24,501 nucleotides of DNA from Pseudomonadota bacterium (GCA_021827445.1 JAKAVW010000008.1:1-24501); one strand, 5' to 3'. Positions 1 to 9,050 are shown, numbered from the stretch's first letter. The notes: generated from the sequence alone by a model not told the origin. Numbers and translations are program-made.

Positions 1-2557
1 TTCCGGCATCAATCAGCAGGGAACCGGCACTATCGCTTGCCACATTTTCATTGTAGGCAGTCGAGACGTTCCCAACCTCCAGTTTTGGATCGCACCAATG
101 CGCGTAGGCACCACTCGTCACCGTGCATCCATTCGCGTTCGCTTCCACCGCAACCTCGGTCACTCCGGCAGGCGCCGTCCACGTGCCTGTCAAAACTCCC
201 GCTTGCCCGGCTGTTTGCGAAATGACCAAGTAATTGGTGGCTCGATCGGGGGATTCCAGCAACCAGTATGGCGAACCGGCGGTCACATTCTGCGCGTTGA
301 TGAAAGCACGGAAGGCGTAGGTCACTCCCGGTTCTACCGGGATGATGGAGCTCTCCGCATAGGTAGCGACAGCAGCCGCTCCGGTGCCAACATACTCAAA
401 CGCGTTCCCGCCCGAGGTGCCAGCTTGATGAAATCCATTGATGACACCCAGATTGACCATGGTCGGCCAGTAGACAGTCTGGGATTTGATGCCGGAATCC
501 GGCACCAGATTGCGGGGTGCGCCGGTGACGGCCTGAGTGGTGGCACCCGTGCCAGTTCCAGGAGAAATATTGTCTGTATTTTTTCCTGCCACTCCTCCCG
601 ATTTTCCGAGGTCCACATTGCCGCCGGTCAGGTTGCTCTGATTGACTACATCCGTAGCAGTTCCAGGAGTGAGATTATCTGTAGTGCCGTTGATGTCTGC
701 TAGATGCCCAACGCCGGCCTCAACCCAGGCAGTACCGGTATCCCGGTACAGAATCCCCTGTGTCCCCGCATTGGTGGCAAGGTAAGTTCTGCCCGCTGTT
801 CCCGCCGCAGGAAGGTTTGCCAACAGACCGACCACGTGCGCCGAACGGCCTGTACCAGCCAGATCGTCCGCCACATATGCTAAAGTCTTGCCGATGACTC
901 CAGGTTGGCTGAGATCAACCTGTCCAGAGGTTAATGCTGTATTTAAGGGTCGGCCATAGGTAGTGCCATTCAAGACACCATCCAGTCCAGGCCCTGCTCC
1001 ATTACCAATATGAGCAGCACCGTGCCAGAAATCTCCGGAATCCAGAAATAAATGCCATTTGTTTCCTGGCCCGATGTGGCCAGTTCCACCGGGATTGGTA
1101 CCCGTACCGGACGGGTCCATGTTGAGAGTTTGCTCAACGGTTCCGGCCGTTGCAGCCAATCCGGCTTGCGCAGCGGCGCTGTTCCATGCGCCCTGTACCG
1201 GATTCACCGTGACGGCGACATTGAGTGTGCCGCTAGTCCAGTTGACATATACGTCAAGCGCAGTGTGGTTTAAACCGTCAATGCGGACACGAGCCTGCGT
1301 GATCGCAATCCCGTTGGCGCCGTGCACCAACGTGAGCGCTCCCTTGGCACCCGTGCTGTCATTCGTGACCTTGAAGCTACACGTTCCCTGCGTTCCACCA
1401 TTCACCACGCTCACATCGGCATTGAAGGCGCAGCGGTAGTCAGCATATTCACTGTTGTCCGAGAGCGCGACTTCGTACCATCCGGCTGCGGTCACGTTGA
1501 ACGAGGCATTGGAACCTGTGATGCCAGCCATCTGCCAGTTGGTATTAGAAACCGACGGCGGTGAGTTCAGGTTTGCAACCAGCGCAATCCAGAATGCTCC
1601 GCCGTAGATCACCTCGGCGCCTACGGCGTAATTAGTGGTGCTGTTCCAGACACCCTCAAAGGCCGCATAACTGCCAATGACCACCCAGTTGGCATTGTTG
1701 GTCGCTGGCGCACTATTGGTGTTCGGTGCCACACACAGCCAGTAACTTTGGCCGTACACCACTTCGTCACCTGCCACATAGGCCGTTGCACTGCTCCACA
1801 CGCCGCGGTAGTTGAAAGCCACGTTGGCCAGCGTGTGCGAGGACAGAATCTGCATGTAAGTGATGTAGCCGGCGTTCGTCCATGTGATGGTGCCGTCCGT
1901 GGTAGTCCCACCCGGCGTGTTGTTCCAAACGGGTGCGGTCGCTCCGCTGGTCCCGGCGTTCGTCACGACCTGCGTGTAGGAATTCGGCGCTGGCGTCACA
2001 ATGAGGGTGTTGTCATCGTAGGCGGTATTCGGCTCCCAACCGACGGCATCATTCACGTCAGGTGGCGTTCCCGCGACGACTGCGCCATCGGGCGCAGAAT
2101 CCACAGTGATCGGAAACGGGCCGGTCCACGCCGTATTGCCCCACGGCGTCGAGATATAACGCACGAAGTAGGCGGCATCGGAACCAGGCGACTTGCTGTC
2201 CTCGAAATACAGGCTGTTTGTAGTGCCCACGATCGTGGCGCTATCGGGAAGGGTGGTGGTGATGCCGCGCGCAATCTGGATCGTGAAGGGCGCCTCCGAA
2301 AACGTCAGATCACAGACGATCGGCTGATTGCTCTGGTCGGATTGGTCGGCCGGTGGAATGGTGCTCTGCGATTTGTATGTGCGTACCACCGAGAGAAGCA
2401 TCGGAGCGGGAATCGTGATATTGCGCTGCGCACCCACGATCTTGCCGCCAGCGGCCGTCGGATTCTGCAATGAGGTGATGGCATCCCGAACCTGAGAGAG
2501 CCAGCGCGAGAGGCCGCGGTCGACGCCCGCCGGAACCTTATCGAGGGGATTGCTCAT
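1..2557 (-). CDS. Tail fibre / receptor-binding virion protein, 3' end off window
   Basis: The frame is open from ATG 2557 to the left edge, giving 852 codons with no stop, so the C-terminus is missing. The ATG overlaps the stop of the upstream virion gene (ATGA). The N-terminus (MSNPLDKVPAG) is typical of a virion-attachment end. Around residues 210-240 lies a phage tail repeat of the GTSGATAPVW / DGTITW type. Residues about 254-294 and 304-344 form two related modules with the pattern W-x-Y-x-x-G-x-V-Y-G-x-W-x-A...NW, resembling the CBM5/12 chitin-binding fold. Further C-terminal is Gly/Thr/Asn-rich fibre sequence, then from about residue 690 a likely beta-sandwich carbohydrate-binding domain. 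The tail-fibre role is inferred from these modules and from its place last in the structural operon. The exact receptor cannot be read from the sequence. Confidence 0.75.
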   Translation of the reverse strand, partial: MSNPLDKVPAGVDRGLSRWLSQVRDAITSLQNPTAAGGKIVGAQRNITIPAPMLLSVVRTYKSQSTIPPADQSDQSNQPIVCDLTFSEAPFTIQIARGITTTLPDSATIVGTTNSLYFEDSKSPGSDAAYFVRYISTPWGNTAWTGPFPITVDSAPDGAVVAGTPPDVNDAVGWEPNTAYDDNTLIVTPAPNSYTQVVTNAGTSGATAPVWNNTPGGTTTDGTITWTNAGYITYMQILSSHTLANVAFNYRGVWSSATAYVAGDEVVYGQSYWLCVAPNTNSAPATNNANWVVIGSYAAFEGVWNSTTNYAVGAEVIYGGAFWIALVANLNSPPSVSNTNWQMAGITGSNASFNVTAAGWYEVALSDNSEYADYRCAFNADVSVVNGGTQGTCSFKVTNDSTGAKGALTLVHGANGIAITQARVRIDGLNHTALDVYVNWTSGTLNVAVTVNPVQGAWNSAAAQAGLAATAGTVEQTLNMDPSGTGTNPGGTGHIGPGNKWHLFLDSGDFWHGAAHIGNGAGPGLDGVLNGTTYGRPLNTALTSGQVDLSQPGVIGKTLAYVADDLAGTGRSAHVVGLLANLPAAGTAGRTYLATNAGTQGILYRDTGTAWVEAGVGHLADINGTTDNLTPGTATDVVNQSNLTGGNVDLGKSGGVAGKNTDNISPGTGTGATTQAVTGAPRNLVPDSGIKSQTVYWPTMVNLGVINGFHQAGTSGGNAFEYVGTGAAAVATYAESSIIPVEPGVTYAFRAFINAQNVTAGSPYWLLESPDRATNYLVISQTAGQAGVLTGTWTAPAGVTEVAVEANANGCTVTSGAYAHWCDPKLEVGNVSTAYNENVASDSAGSLLIDAG

Positions 2558-4722
2558 GCCGCGATCTCATTGGCGCTGGTCGCAAGCGCTACTTCATAGA
2601 GCTGCTTGGAACCGGTGATGACGATGTAGAACGTCTTGGCAAGATAACCCGCCGGCAACCGCTGAACATTCCCATTGGCGTAGGTGGCCGAAGACACCTG
2701 GTTGCCGTCCGCAAAGAGGGTGATGGTCGGTCCACCGGCACTGAAATCTCCGCGCACGCGGATGGCAGACATCCAACTAGGCTGTTCACTCACGAACTCG
2801 GGACTCGTCCACGAATAGGTCTGCTGCGTCGCGGCACTGTCGTCATCGAATTTGACAATCTCTCCGCCCACGACCAGATAGAGATCACCGGTATTGATAT
2901 CGGTCCAAGCCGCGGTCGCCACGAAATTCAGTTGTACGAGCCGAGCCCGCGGTTCCTTGGGATCGAACATGAAGCCACCCGTCGCATTGAAAAACACGTA
3001 GCGGTCGTGGCTGCGCCCGGCAATGAATGTGGAGGGATTGAGGGCGGCGAACTGCTCAGGTGTCCAGAGGTCGCGTGTCATGATATCCACACCGCTCTCC
3101 AGATCCACCAACACGAGACCCTCGTTGGTGGCATAGATGCCGGCATACCCCATATCCACAGCGCTTTGCTTGGACACGCACGGGAATGTGGCTTCGAGCC
3201 GCTGCGTCACGTATTGCGACGGGTCACTGCCCTCGACCATGTAGGGATGGCCATTGGTGAGGATCGCCACCGACACACCGCCAAACGGCAGTAATGCCAC
3301 GATGGTCTCCTCGACGGAAATCTGATATTCAATCGGGAAGGCGTGCGGCAGATACGGCATACTCGGACAGAGCACATTGTCATAGAATCCGGCGATGACG
3401 CCATTCGGGAGCGTTGTGAGACCCACCAGATTGGTTGGAGGCGCGTCGTAATCGGCGCTCGACAAGACTTCACCGAGCGTCGAAGCGTCGGCCACATCGG
3501 TATAGGTTGCAGCCCACGGATATCCTAGCTGCGTCACAAACTGGAATTCTTCGGTGCTGGAGTTGTTGGGATTGGTGCGGTAGAGGTTGAGTGCGGTGAT
3601 ATTGGCGTTGCTGCGCGCCGGCAGGTTCAGCACCACGGGTTCCATCGGATAAACAGTCAGCGGCCCGATAGGGGAGTTCGGTGGGCCCTCCATGGTGATC
3701 CCTTCGAGCGTCTCGACCTGGGTCATCACGTAATAGCGTGTCTCCGCTACCTGATCCGCACTGTTGTATTGGACCGTCCAGTTGCCACCACTCACGTAGG
3801 CGCCACCGGTGCTGGTGGTAGGCACAATCACATTGTTCCCACTGATGCTCTGGATCGGAAATGTGCCATTGAGCTGCGGCAATCCCTGGATACCGGTGAT
3901 CACCAGGTAATCGCCCACTACCAACCCGGTGGTGCTGTTCAGCGTGACCGTCAGGCTTTGCTGGAGCACCGTCATGGACTCCGTGACGGCAATCGCGCCT
4001 GGCAGACTCATATCCAGATACGCCAGCATCAGGGAATAGCTGTGATTGCCTGCGGCCGGTGTATCGGTAAAGTTGAAGCTGGTGGTGGTCGTGTTCCATT
4101 CCGGCTCACCCGTGATCCCTCCTCCCGATATCTGGATGGTTTTGGTGCCGACGGTGGTGGTGCCGTCACGAACCATACTGAGGGTCACCCCGGTGTTGTA
4201 CCGGCTCGACGCCAAACCGCGCCACCGAACGGACCCGGTGATAACGACCGGATCGCCGACACAGGGATAGTTCGTCACCGAAGAAGTGCCGCTGACTGGA
4301 TTGGCGGAGGCGCCTGAAATGGTGCCGGTGATGGGCGAGACTGCGCCCGTGGCATTCGCTGGCATCGGAACGCCCAGCGTGTAGGTGAGAATCGGGGGGG
4401 TGCCAACGCCCGTGGTAGCGTCGGCAAAGTCCGTCATCTGCGGCGCGCCGTTGCCGCTGAAATAGATGCGTCCGCTGGTGTCTCCAGCCAGCGGTGACAG
4501 GGACACATCCACATCCTGCGTCCATTGCAGCCACGAGCCGTTGAGATTGAAGATGGACTTGCAGCTCGCGATTGCGGCCTGAATGGCGGTATTGGTGTTA
4601 AGGCCGTTCAGCTTGCCGCTCAACAGATTGGCGTTTTGCGCGATCTGGCCATTCGGCGCAGGAATAAGCTCGGGGCTGATTCGTGGGACACCACCCCCGA
4701 ACGCAGTGAGGCGTATCAGCAT
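2554..4722 (-). CDS. Large virion structural protein (tail or stabilisation-type), 722 aa
   Basis: The N-terminus (MLIRLTAFGGGVPRISPELIP, then QIAQNANLLSGKLNGL) has the look of a widespread phage protein group whose first 40 residues read roughly as G-x-x-P-R-[IV]-x-P-x-L-L, then A-Q-x-A-x-N-x-x-L-x-S-G. This group sits between head-tail adaptors and tail fibres in N4-gp56-capsid phages. The rest is rich in Thr, Ser, Val and Gly with beta-type spacing, including an Ig-like stretch around residues 120-330. There are no transmembrane segments or catalytic motifs. It starts 3 bases after the adaptor stop and overlaps the tail fibre start by ATGA, so it is translationally coupled to both. I infer a tail-tube, nozzle or hub role from position; the enzymatic or structural detail is unknown. 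Confidence 0.7.
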   Translation of the reverse strand: MLIRLTAFGGGVPRISPELIPAPNGQIAQNANLLSGKLNGLNTNTAIQAAIASCKSIFNLNGSWLQWTQDVDVSLSPLAGDTSGRIYFSGNGAPQMTDFADATTGVGTPPILTYTLGVPMPANATGAVSPITGTISGASANPVSGTSSVTNYPCVGDPVVITGSVRWRGLASSRYNTGVTLSMVRDGTTTVGTKTIQISGGGITGEPEWNTTTTSFNFTDTPAAGNHSYSLMLAYLDMSLPGAIAVTESMTVLQQSLTVTLNSTTGLVVGDYLVITGIQGLPQLNGTFPIQSISGNNVIVPTTSTGGAYVSGGNWTVQYNSADQVAETRYYVMTQVETLEGITMEGPPNSPIGPLTVYPMEPVVLNLPARSNANITALNLYRTNPNNSSTEEFQFVTQLGYPWAATYTDVADASTLGEVLSSADYDAPPTNLVGLTTLPNGVIAGFYDNVLCPSMPYLPHAFPIEYQISVEETIVALLPFGGVSVAILTNGHPYMVEGSDPSQYVTQRLEATFPCVSKQSAVDMGYAGIYATNEGLVLVDLESGVDIMTRDLWTPEQFAALNPSTFIAGRSHDRYVFFNATGGFMFDPKEPRARLVQLNFVATAAWTDINTGDLYLVVGGEIVKFDDDSAATQQTYSWTSPEFVSEQPSWMSAIRVRGDFSAGGPTITLFADGNQVSSATYANGNVQRLPAGYLAKTFYIVITGSKQLYEVALATSANEIAA

Positions 4723-4725
4723 GGC

Positions 4726-5439
4726 TTAGCCGTTCTGGAAGGGATTGTTGGCGGGAGTTTCGCCGGGCTTGGCTTGAGTGGTGAGGACCGCTTGGAGATC
4801 GGCTCGCGTGGCGCCCAGGAACGCGCTCGCGTATTGTGCCGCCTTCGGCACGGCCTGTACGTCCGATTCCTTGCTGAGCGCGCGGAAGCACACATAATCC
4901 ATGAGCGCAGGAGCCCAGATGTCATCTACCGAAATCACGCTGTCCGCAACGCCACCATTGACGCCAGTCATCGTGACATCGGTTGGGGCGACTGAAATAA
5001 TGACCTCGATCTGAGCCGGTCCTACGGCGGGTTGCGGAGGAAAAACGTAAAATTCCTTGGGGAACCGCCCATCGTAGATCACATTCGAGACGACGGCATT
5101 CGCAGGCACCGTTGCGCCGGTATGCCAGTCCGGCACCGTGCGATCCAGCACATCCCCAGCAATCTGTCGAATGACGTTCCCGGGCGTCGCGCCATTGGCG
5201 CCCATATTGCGCGTGAATTTAATGGCTCGGTGCGCGTTGGTTGGGAGGGTTTGGAGGGTACCGGCAACAAGTTGCAGCGGTACAATGCTGACGGACACAT
5301 CCGGGCGCAGCGTTACTAACGCGCGCTGGCCGTTATTCAGCCAGTTCAGCAGCTCAGACAGCGTCCAGGTGATGTTGTTGGGATCGTTCAGGAGGGTGGA
5401 AACCCAGCCGAGAATCGTGCGCCCAGTCAGTGTGGCCAT
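4726..5439 (-). CDS. Head-tail adaptor, DUF6682-like, 237 aa
   Basis: The first 45 residues contain W-T-x-x-E-L-L-x-W-L-N-x-G-Q-R-A, then an L-R-P-D-V stretch. I recognise this as the DUF6682 phage adaptor pattern: short helices, then a beta domain with FYVFPPQPA and a helical C-terminus (ALMDYVCFRALSKES...AAQYASAF). Proteins of this type lie just after the capsid gene and probably form part of the connector ring under the portal. The start ATG 5439 has a good ribosome site (GAGGTGAG) 4-5 bases upstream. It begins 8 bases after the preceding connector gene ends. Family membership is from memory of the motif; the role is inferred from family and context. Confidence 0.7.
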   Translation of the reverse strand: MATLTGRTILGWVSTLLNDPNNITWTLSELLNWLNNGQRALVTLRPDVSVSIVPLQLVAGTLQTLPTNAHRAIKFTRNMGANGATPGNVIRQIAGDVLDRTVPDWHTGATVPANAVVSNVIYDGRFPKEFYVFPPQPAVGPAQIEVIISVAPTDVTMTGVNGGVADSVISVDDIWAPALMDYVCFRALSKESDVQAVPKAAQYASAFLGATRADLQAVLTTQAKPGETPANNPFQNG

Positions 5440-5447
5440 GACTCACC

Positions 5448-6134
5448 TCACCAGAAATCGTCGCCGGAGAAACCGGGATCGTTGCCGGCAAAGAAAGGCA
5501 CGCGCGCGATCTTGGGCTGCGTACTGAAGCCGCGGGCCATCTGGATGGCCGCATCGGCACGCCCGCTGAGGTAGAGCGCGCGCTTTTCCAGCGCCATCTG
5601 GAGGTCGGTCCACGGCTGATTGACCTGTTCGAGAAGGTGCATCAGTGCGCCGGCTCGGATGGTCTCGGGCCAATCGGTTTCGAGAACCGCTGGGAAGGTC
5701 GCTGAGTTCGCTGTGGGCCGCAGCGCGGCGTACAGATTCAGTGGGTACTGGATGGCGTTAGCGTTGCCAGGCAGTGGAAACACGCCGATATCGCCGCTAT
5801 CCAGCATAAAGACGGCCAGCAGGTTCTGGCCCGTCTGCGACTGCCAGTTGTAATTGAGTGCCTGCATGTCCTGATAACGCTCGATGTCGAGCGGCAGCCC
5901 ATTCTGCTGCGCGCTCACCAGCGCCACGAGCTCCAAATCAGTGGGATACGCAATCGCATAGGACTGCTGGTTAATCACCAGATTGATGGCTGTCAATGCC
6001 TGCCGATACAGCGTGGTGCGGTTGCAAAAATCCCGACAGCACCAGCGCAGCGCGTTCTGGAGCACGATGTCCGGAGCATTCGGACACTCGGCCCGAAGCT
6101 CCGTCATCATGGTGGTGTCGGTGTAATTGGCCAT
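5448..6134 (-). CDS. Probable head-tail connector protein, 228 aa
   Basis: The N-terminus has the short helical pattern LRAECPNAPDIVLQNALRWC followed by CRDFCNRTTLYR. This is common in phage gateway/connector proteins, where four to five N-terminal helices hold a ring. A middle beta domain includes GVFPLPGNAN. The C-terminal helical part (LMHLLEQVNQPWTDLQMALEKRALYL) ends in an acidic Phe/Trp tail. It lies between a capsid-associated protein and the DUF6682-like adaptor, and all are minus-strand genes with gaps of 3-8 bases, which supports a connector role. I cannot name the exact family; a second adaptor or a completion protein are the alternatives. Confidence 0.6.
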   Translation of the reverse strand: MANYTDTTMMTELRAECPNAPDIVLQNALRWCCRDFCNRTTLYRQALTAINLVINQQSYAIAYPTDLELVALVSAQQNGLPLDIERYQDMQALNYNWQSQTGQNLLAVFMLDSGDIGVFPLPGNANAIQYPLNLYAALRPTANSATFPAVLETDWPETIRAGALMHLLEQVNQPWTDLQMALEKRALYLSGRADAAIQMARGFSTQPKIARVPFFAGNDPGFSGDDFW

Positions 6135-6137
6135 GGA

Positions 6138-6689
6138 TTATTCCAGGACTGGACCGTGGACCGTCATGTTGTAGACGCGACGCTTGAACGGTGCGCGCCG
6201 TTTCTTGCCATTGATCTCCATTTGCCGATAGGCCGTTTCCTCGGCGTGCTCCAGCACTTCGAGATGCTGAACCGGCAACGGAACTTTCTTCTCGCGCTGG
6301 ATGACGAAATTGCGGCCATTGACGGCCACAAACACGTCGTTTTCTCCATCCGGGCCCGCACCGTTGTGGATGGTGACCCACATGCGCGGTTCGCCGGGAC
6401 GGCTCGTCTTCTGGGGATTCTTTTCATCAATGACGGCGGGCGAAATTCCGGGCGCGAAATCCCCCCCTCCCGGTTTGCCGTCGCTGCGGTTATCCTCTGT
6501 TACCTCCGGTTCGATGCCAGGTGCGCCGTTCGGGGGGGTGGGGATGTTGACGGTAGCCGCCTCGAAATCGGCCTGCATAGCGGCCACAGACTTACGTTGA
6601 TCGAGACTGATGCCGTATTCCTCGGCCGCGTAGGCGGCGAGATCGGCTTTGGTCAGGGCTTTCACTTCGTCCGAAGATTTTTGTGACAT
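6138..6689 (-). CDS. Capsid-associated virion protein with N-terminal SAP/HeH-like segment, 183 aa
   Basis: I place the start at ATG 6689 (MSQKSSDEVKALTKADL), which has TTTGGAG seven bases upstream. A start 14 codons earlier would lie inside the terminator stem. Residues 8-40 (LTKADLAAYAAEEYGI...SVAAMQADFEA) resemble a small helix-extended-helix of the SAP/Rho-N type. A Pro/Gly-rich linker follows. Residues about 100-160 (WVTIHNGAGPDGENDVFVAV then NGRNFVIQREKKVPLP, then VLEHAEET) match a domain commonly found just after N4-gp56 capsid genes. Its exact job is unknown; a minor capsid or internal head protein is likely. The gene is separated from the capsid gene by a terminator, so it is probably made at lower levels. 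Confidence 0.65.
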   Translation of the reverse strand: MSQKSSDEVKALTKADLAAYAAEEYGISLDQRKSVAAMQADFEAATVNIPTPPNGAPGIEPEVTEDNRSDGKPGGGDFAPGISPAVIDEKNPQKTSRPGEPRMWVTIHNGAGPDGENDVFVAVNGRNFVIQREKKVPLPVQHLEVLEHAEETAYRQMEINGKKRRAPFKRRVYNMTVHGPVLE

Positions 6690-6698
6690 ACAAACTCC

Positions 6699-6731
6699 AA
6701 AAAGAAAGTGGGGCGTCGCGTGACGCCCCAC
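6699..6731 (-). terminator. Rho-independent terminator after the major capsid gene
   Basis: On the minus strand a perfect 10-bp stem (GTGGGGCGTC / GACGCCCCAC) with loop ACGC is followed directly by TTTCTTTTT. It begins 27 bases after the capsid stop. The T-tract runs into the ribosome site of the next gene, so it likely acts as a partial terminator that lowers transcription past the capsid gene. Confidence 0.85.
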
Positions 6732-6758
6732 TCAGGGTTGGTGAAGTTCACCTACCGC

Positions 6759-7754
6759 TTAGGCGGCAGCGGTGATGCCGGCTTCCAGACGCGCTAGCCA
6801 TGCCTGATTCAGGATGGTCGTCGCCTGGTAGGTCTTCCAGGAGGCGTGTCCGCGCTGCGCCAACGGATCACTGTCCGAGGGGGTCGGGTTGACCACCATC
6901 GGGGTGACCGCGTTTTTGCCCTTCAACGGCACCAGCCCGAAGGCGTCTTGGCCGAGGAAGATGAACGGATACACGTCCACATTTACACCACCGGCCGAGT
7001 ACATGCCGTTCAGGGTCGCACTGCCTGCGGCCGCAAAAGACGAGTACAGACTCGAATAGACGTAGCGGACATCCTCCACCTTGCCGATCTCGTTCTCCCA
7101 CGGCGTCAGCGTTCCGTACTTTTCCACCGGGGTGAAGCCCGGCATGTTGCGGATATCGCTTTCGGCGTCGGAGTGGCACAGACACACATACGAAGCCGGG
7201 ACGGGCTCCGTGGCGAAGTCCGGGGTGGACTTGATCACTTTCGTGATCTTGCGCGAGTTCTGCGCCTTGAGGGAGCGCGTGATCAGCCGCTGGGAAGCGA
7301 GCGTGATCGGCGTATTCACCACAGCACGGCTGGCGCCGTTGGCATAGAACACGTTGGTGCCGGCTTCGAGCACACCGAACCGGATGGATTCGATGGTCTG
7401 CGCAGCCTGCTCACCCAGGATTTCCATGGCCTGCGACAGCACCGGGTCTTCGTGCGTATCCTCGATCAGGTCGGAGATCTCGATGGTATCGCCGTACTGA
7501 GAAAGGGTCGCCGTGTAGTCGGTGTTGGTCATCGCCTGACCCGCCGGCGTGGTGCCTTCGGTCAGAGGCGTAGTCGCCAGGAGGATGGAGTTGTACCGAC
7601 GGAACTTGGCCACGTCGGTCTTGTTACGGGGCAGCGGATACGCCTGTCCGTAGCGCTCAATGGCGAGATACGGGATCGCGCGCTTGAGCAGTTGTTTGAC
7701 AGCATAGGCCGCAGTACGCGGGGATATGCTGCCGTAGGTAGTTAGGGTACTCAT
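6759..7754 (-). CDS. N4-gp56 family major capsid protein, 331 aa
   Basis: This is a close match to the N4-gp56 capsid family by recalled motifs: SPRTAAYAVKQLLKRAIPYL, then PLPRNKTDVAKFRRY, then ATTPLTEGTTPAG, then TATLSQYGDTIEISDLIEDT, HEDPVLSQAMEILGEQAAQT and GVLEAGTNVFYANG. These occupy roughly residues 10-145. The protein would form the HK97-fold shell. Length is normal for the shorter members of the family. A strong ribosome site (AAAGGAGG, 9 bases before ATG 7754) fits high expression. It follows the scaffold gene by 21 bases and is followed by a strong terminator, the usual arrangement for the most abundant virion protein. Confidence 0.95.
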   Translation of the reverse strand: MSTLTTYGSISPRTAAYAVKQLLKRAIPYLAIERYGQAYPLPRNKTDVAKFRRYNSILLATTPLTEGTTPAGQAMTNTDYTATLSQYGDTIEISDLIEDTHEDPVLSQAMEILGEQAAQTIESIRFGVLEAGTNVFYANGASRAVVNTPITLASQRLITRSLKAQNSRKITKVIKSTPDFATEPVPASYVCLCHSDAESDIRNMPGFTPVEKYGTLTPWENEIGKVEDVRYVYSSLYSSFAAAGSATLNGMYSAGGVNVDVYPFIFLGQDAFGLVPLKGKNAVTPMVVNPTPSDSDPLAQRGHASWKTYQATTILNQAWLARLEAGITAAA

Positions 7755-7775
7755 GGGAGCGACCCTCCTTTGATT

Positions 7776-8732
7776 TTATGGGCTTTCGTTCCAGCCAGCG
7801 TCAAAATCATCCAGGTTGGGCGCCGCGGCCGGTGGTGCTCCACCGCCCGCACGCACCGCACCCGCGGCTTTGAGCTGTTCTTGGCGTTTCTTTTCCTCCG
7901 CGGCTTTGGCATCCGCGGCGGCTTTTTCGTCGGCTGCCTTTTTATCGGCAGCGGCTTTGGCTGCGGCGGACGTCCCTGAATCGCGTGAGGATTTGTAGTC
8001 GGTGAGCATGCCGTTGATCTCGTCGGACGTTCCGGATTGATAGATGGACTGATACGCCTTGCGTAGATGAGCCGGTCGCGCCTGCACCCACTCACCGAAC
8101 TCTTTGGATTCGGCGATCGGGATTGCGTCGGGGTGCACATCCGTTATGCGCTTCATGTGGGCCTGGATTTCGAGCTGATCCACCTTTTGCTGGAGGGGTG
8201 CGCTATTCGCGGCTTTCTCCAGTCGTTCTTCGGCGGACTTGAGCTTGTCGCCCAGGGCTTTCAGTCTGTTCACTACCGGCTTCATGACATCCGGATATTC
8301 CTCCATCGCTTTTTGGAGCGCGAGATCGGAGTCCAGATTGTCCGTTTCCGGCGGCTTCTTGGCAGCAGCCAGATCAGCATTCGCTTTTTCCAACTGTGCC
8401 TGCAATTCCTTTTCACGGACGGCCGAAGCCTTCAGTCGGCCGTTCCAGCTATCTGTCGAGTGTTGCAGTTCATCAAAACGGGCTTTCCAGTCAATGACAT
8501 CCCCTCGCTGACCTCCTGCGGCAGCGGCCGCTTGCTCGGCAGCCGCTTTGTCGGCTGCGGCTTTTTCTTCCGCGCTCTTGGCATCGGCAGCCGCTTTGGC
8601 GTCGGCCTCAGCTTTCGCTTTGGCTTCGGCTTCCGCATCTGCGTTACCCGGCGCATCGGATGAGGCCGTCGGTTCCACATCAAAGGCTTGGTCAAACTCG
8701 TCTTTTTCCGTCGTCTGAATCGGATCAGGCAT
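7776..8732 (-). CDS. Scaffolding protein, Ala/Lys/Glu-rich coiled coil, 318 aa
   Basis: Residues about 30-75 and 250-295 are long Ala-Lys-Glu-Asp helices (AEAKAKAEADAKAAADAKSA and similar) and residues 100-200 show heptad-like coiled coil. The N- and C-termini are acidic, ending DDFDAGWNESP. It is directly upstream of the major capsid gene with a matching length, so a prohead scaffold is the natural reading; a fused protease is not seen. The start ATG 8732 has GGAG five bases upstream. The low-complexity Ala-rich helices weaken any sequence-based family assignment, so the call rests on composition and position. Confidence 0.8.
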   Translation of the reverse strand: MPDPIQTTEKDEFDQAFDVEPTASSDAPGNADAEAEAKAKAEADAKAAADAKSAEEKAAADKAAAEQAAAAAGGQRGDVIDWKARFDELQHSTDSWNGRLKASAVREKELQAQLEKANADLAAAKKPPETDNLDSDLALQKAMEEYPDVMKPVVNRLKALGDKLKSAEERLEKAANSAPLQQKVDQLEIQAHMKRITDVHPDAIPIAESKEFGEWVQARPAHLRKAYQSIYQSGTSDEINGMLTDYKSSRDSGTSAAAKAAADKKAADEKAAADAKAAEEKKRQEQLKAAGAVRAGGGAPPAAAPNLDDFDAGWNESP

Positions 8733-8794
8733 ACATACTCCACGGGGGTAATGTCGGCGACAGCGATTTCCTGCGCGTCCTCGTGGATGGGCGC

Positions 8795-8816
8795 AAAAAA
8801 ACCGGCAGATCCCGGC
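8795..8816 (-). terminator. Weak hairpin plus T7 tract upstream of the scaffold gene
   Basis: On the minus strand, CCGG-GATCTG-CCGG (4-5 bp stem with a G.T closing pair) is followed by seven T. It sits in the 111-base gap between the small gene ending at 8844 and the scaffold start at 8732. The stem is short, so termination would be partial at best. Confidence 0.35.
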
Positions 8817-8843
8817 GTTATATCCACTGAATCTTTCTGCGGC

Positions 8844-9050
8844 TTACGCCGTTGTGGTCAGGTTCGGGTTGTTGGCCGCGACACTGTAGGGATGGCCAGC
8901 CACGAGGTTTGTATCCATCTGCGCCGTGATGTCTTTGAGAGCAGCGGCGATGGCAGTCAAATCCGTCAGAATGCTGGCCAGGATGTTTTGCAACTGCTTG
9001 CCGTTTTGAACCGGCGTCAGCGCGTTGCATTCTTGGGCGACGCTTGTCAT
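8844..9050 (-). CDS. Small helical phage protein, 68 aa, unknown function
   Basis: ATG 9050 is preceded by AGGA at 9 bases. The central part (LQNILASILTDLTAIAAALKDITAQM) is a long amphipathic, probably coiled-coil helix. The C-terminus (NPNLTTTA) is polar. There is no transmembrane character strong enough for a holin. Its place between portal and scaffold suggests a small virion or assembly protein. I do not recognise a family. Confidence 0.6.
   Translation of the reverse strand: MTSVAQECNALTPVQNGKQLQNILASILTDLTAIAAALKDITAQMDTNLVAGHPYSVAANNPNLTTTA

Noticed and set aside
1..2557. Possible diversity-generating retroelement target in the tail fibre
   Set aside because: No reverse transcriptase, template repeat or Avd-like gene is in the window, and the fibre 3' end, where variable repeats would lie, is not included.
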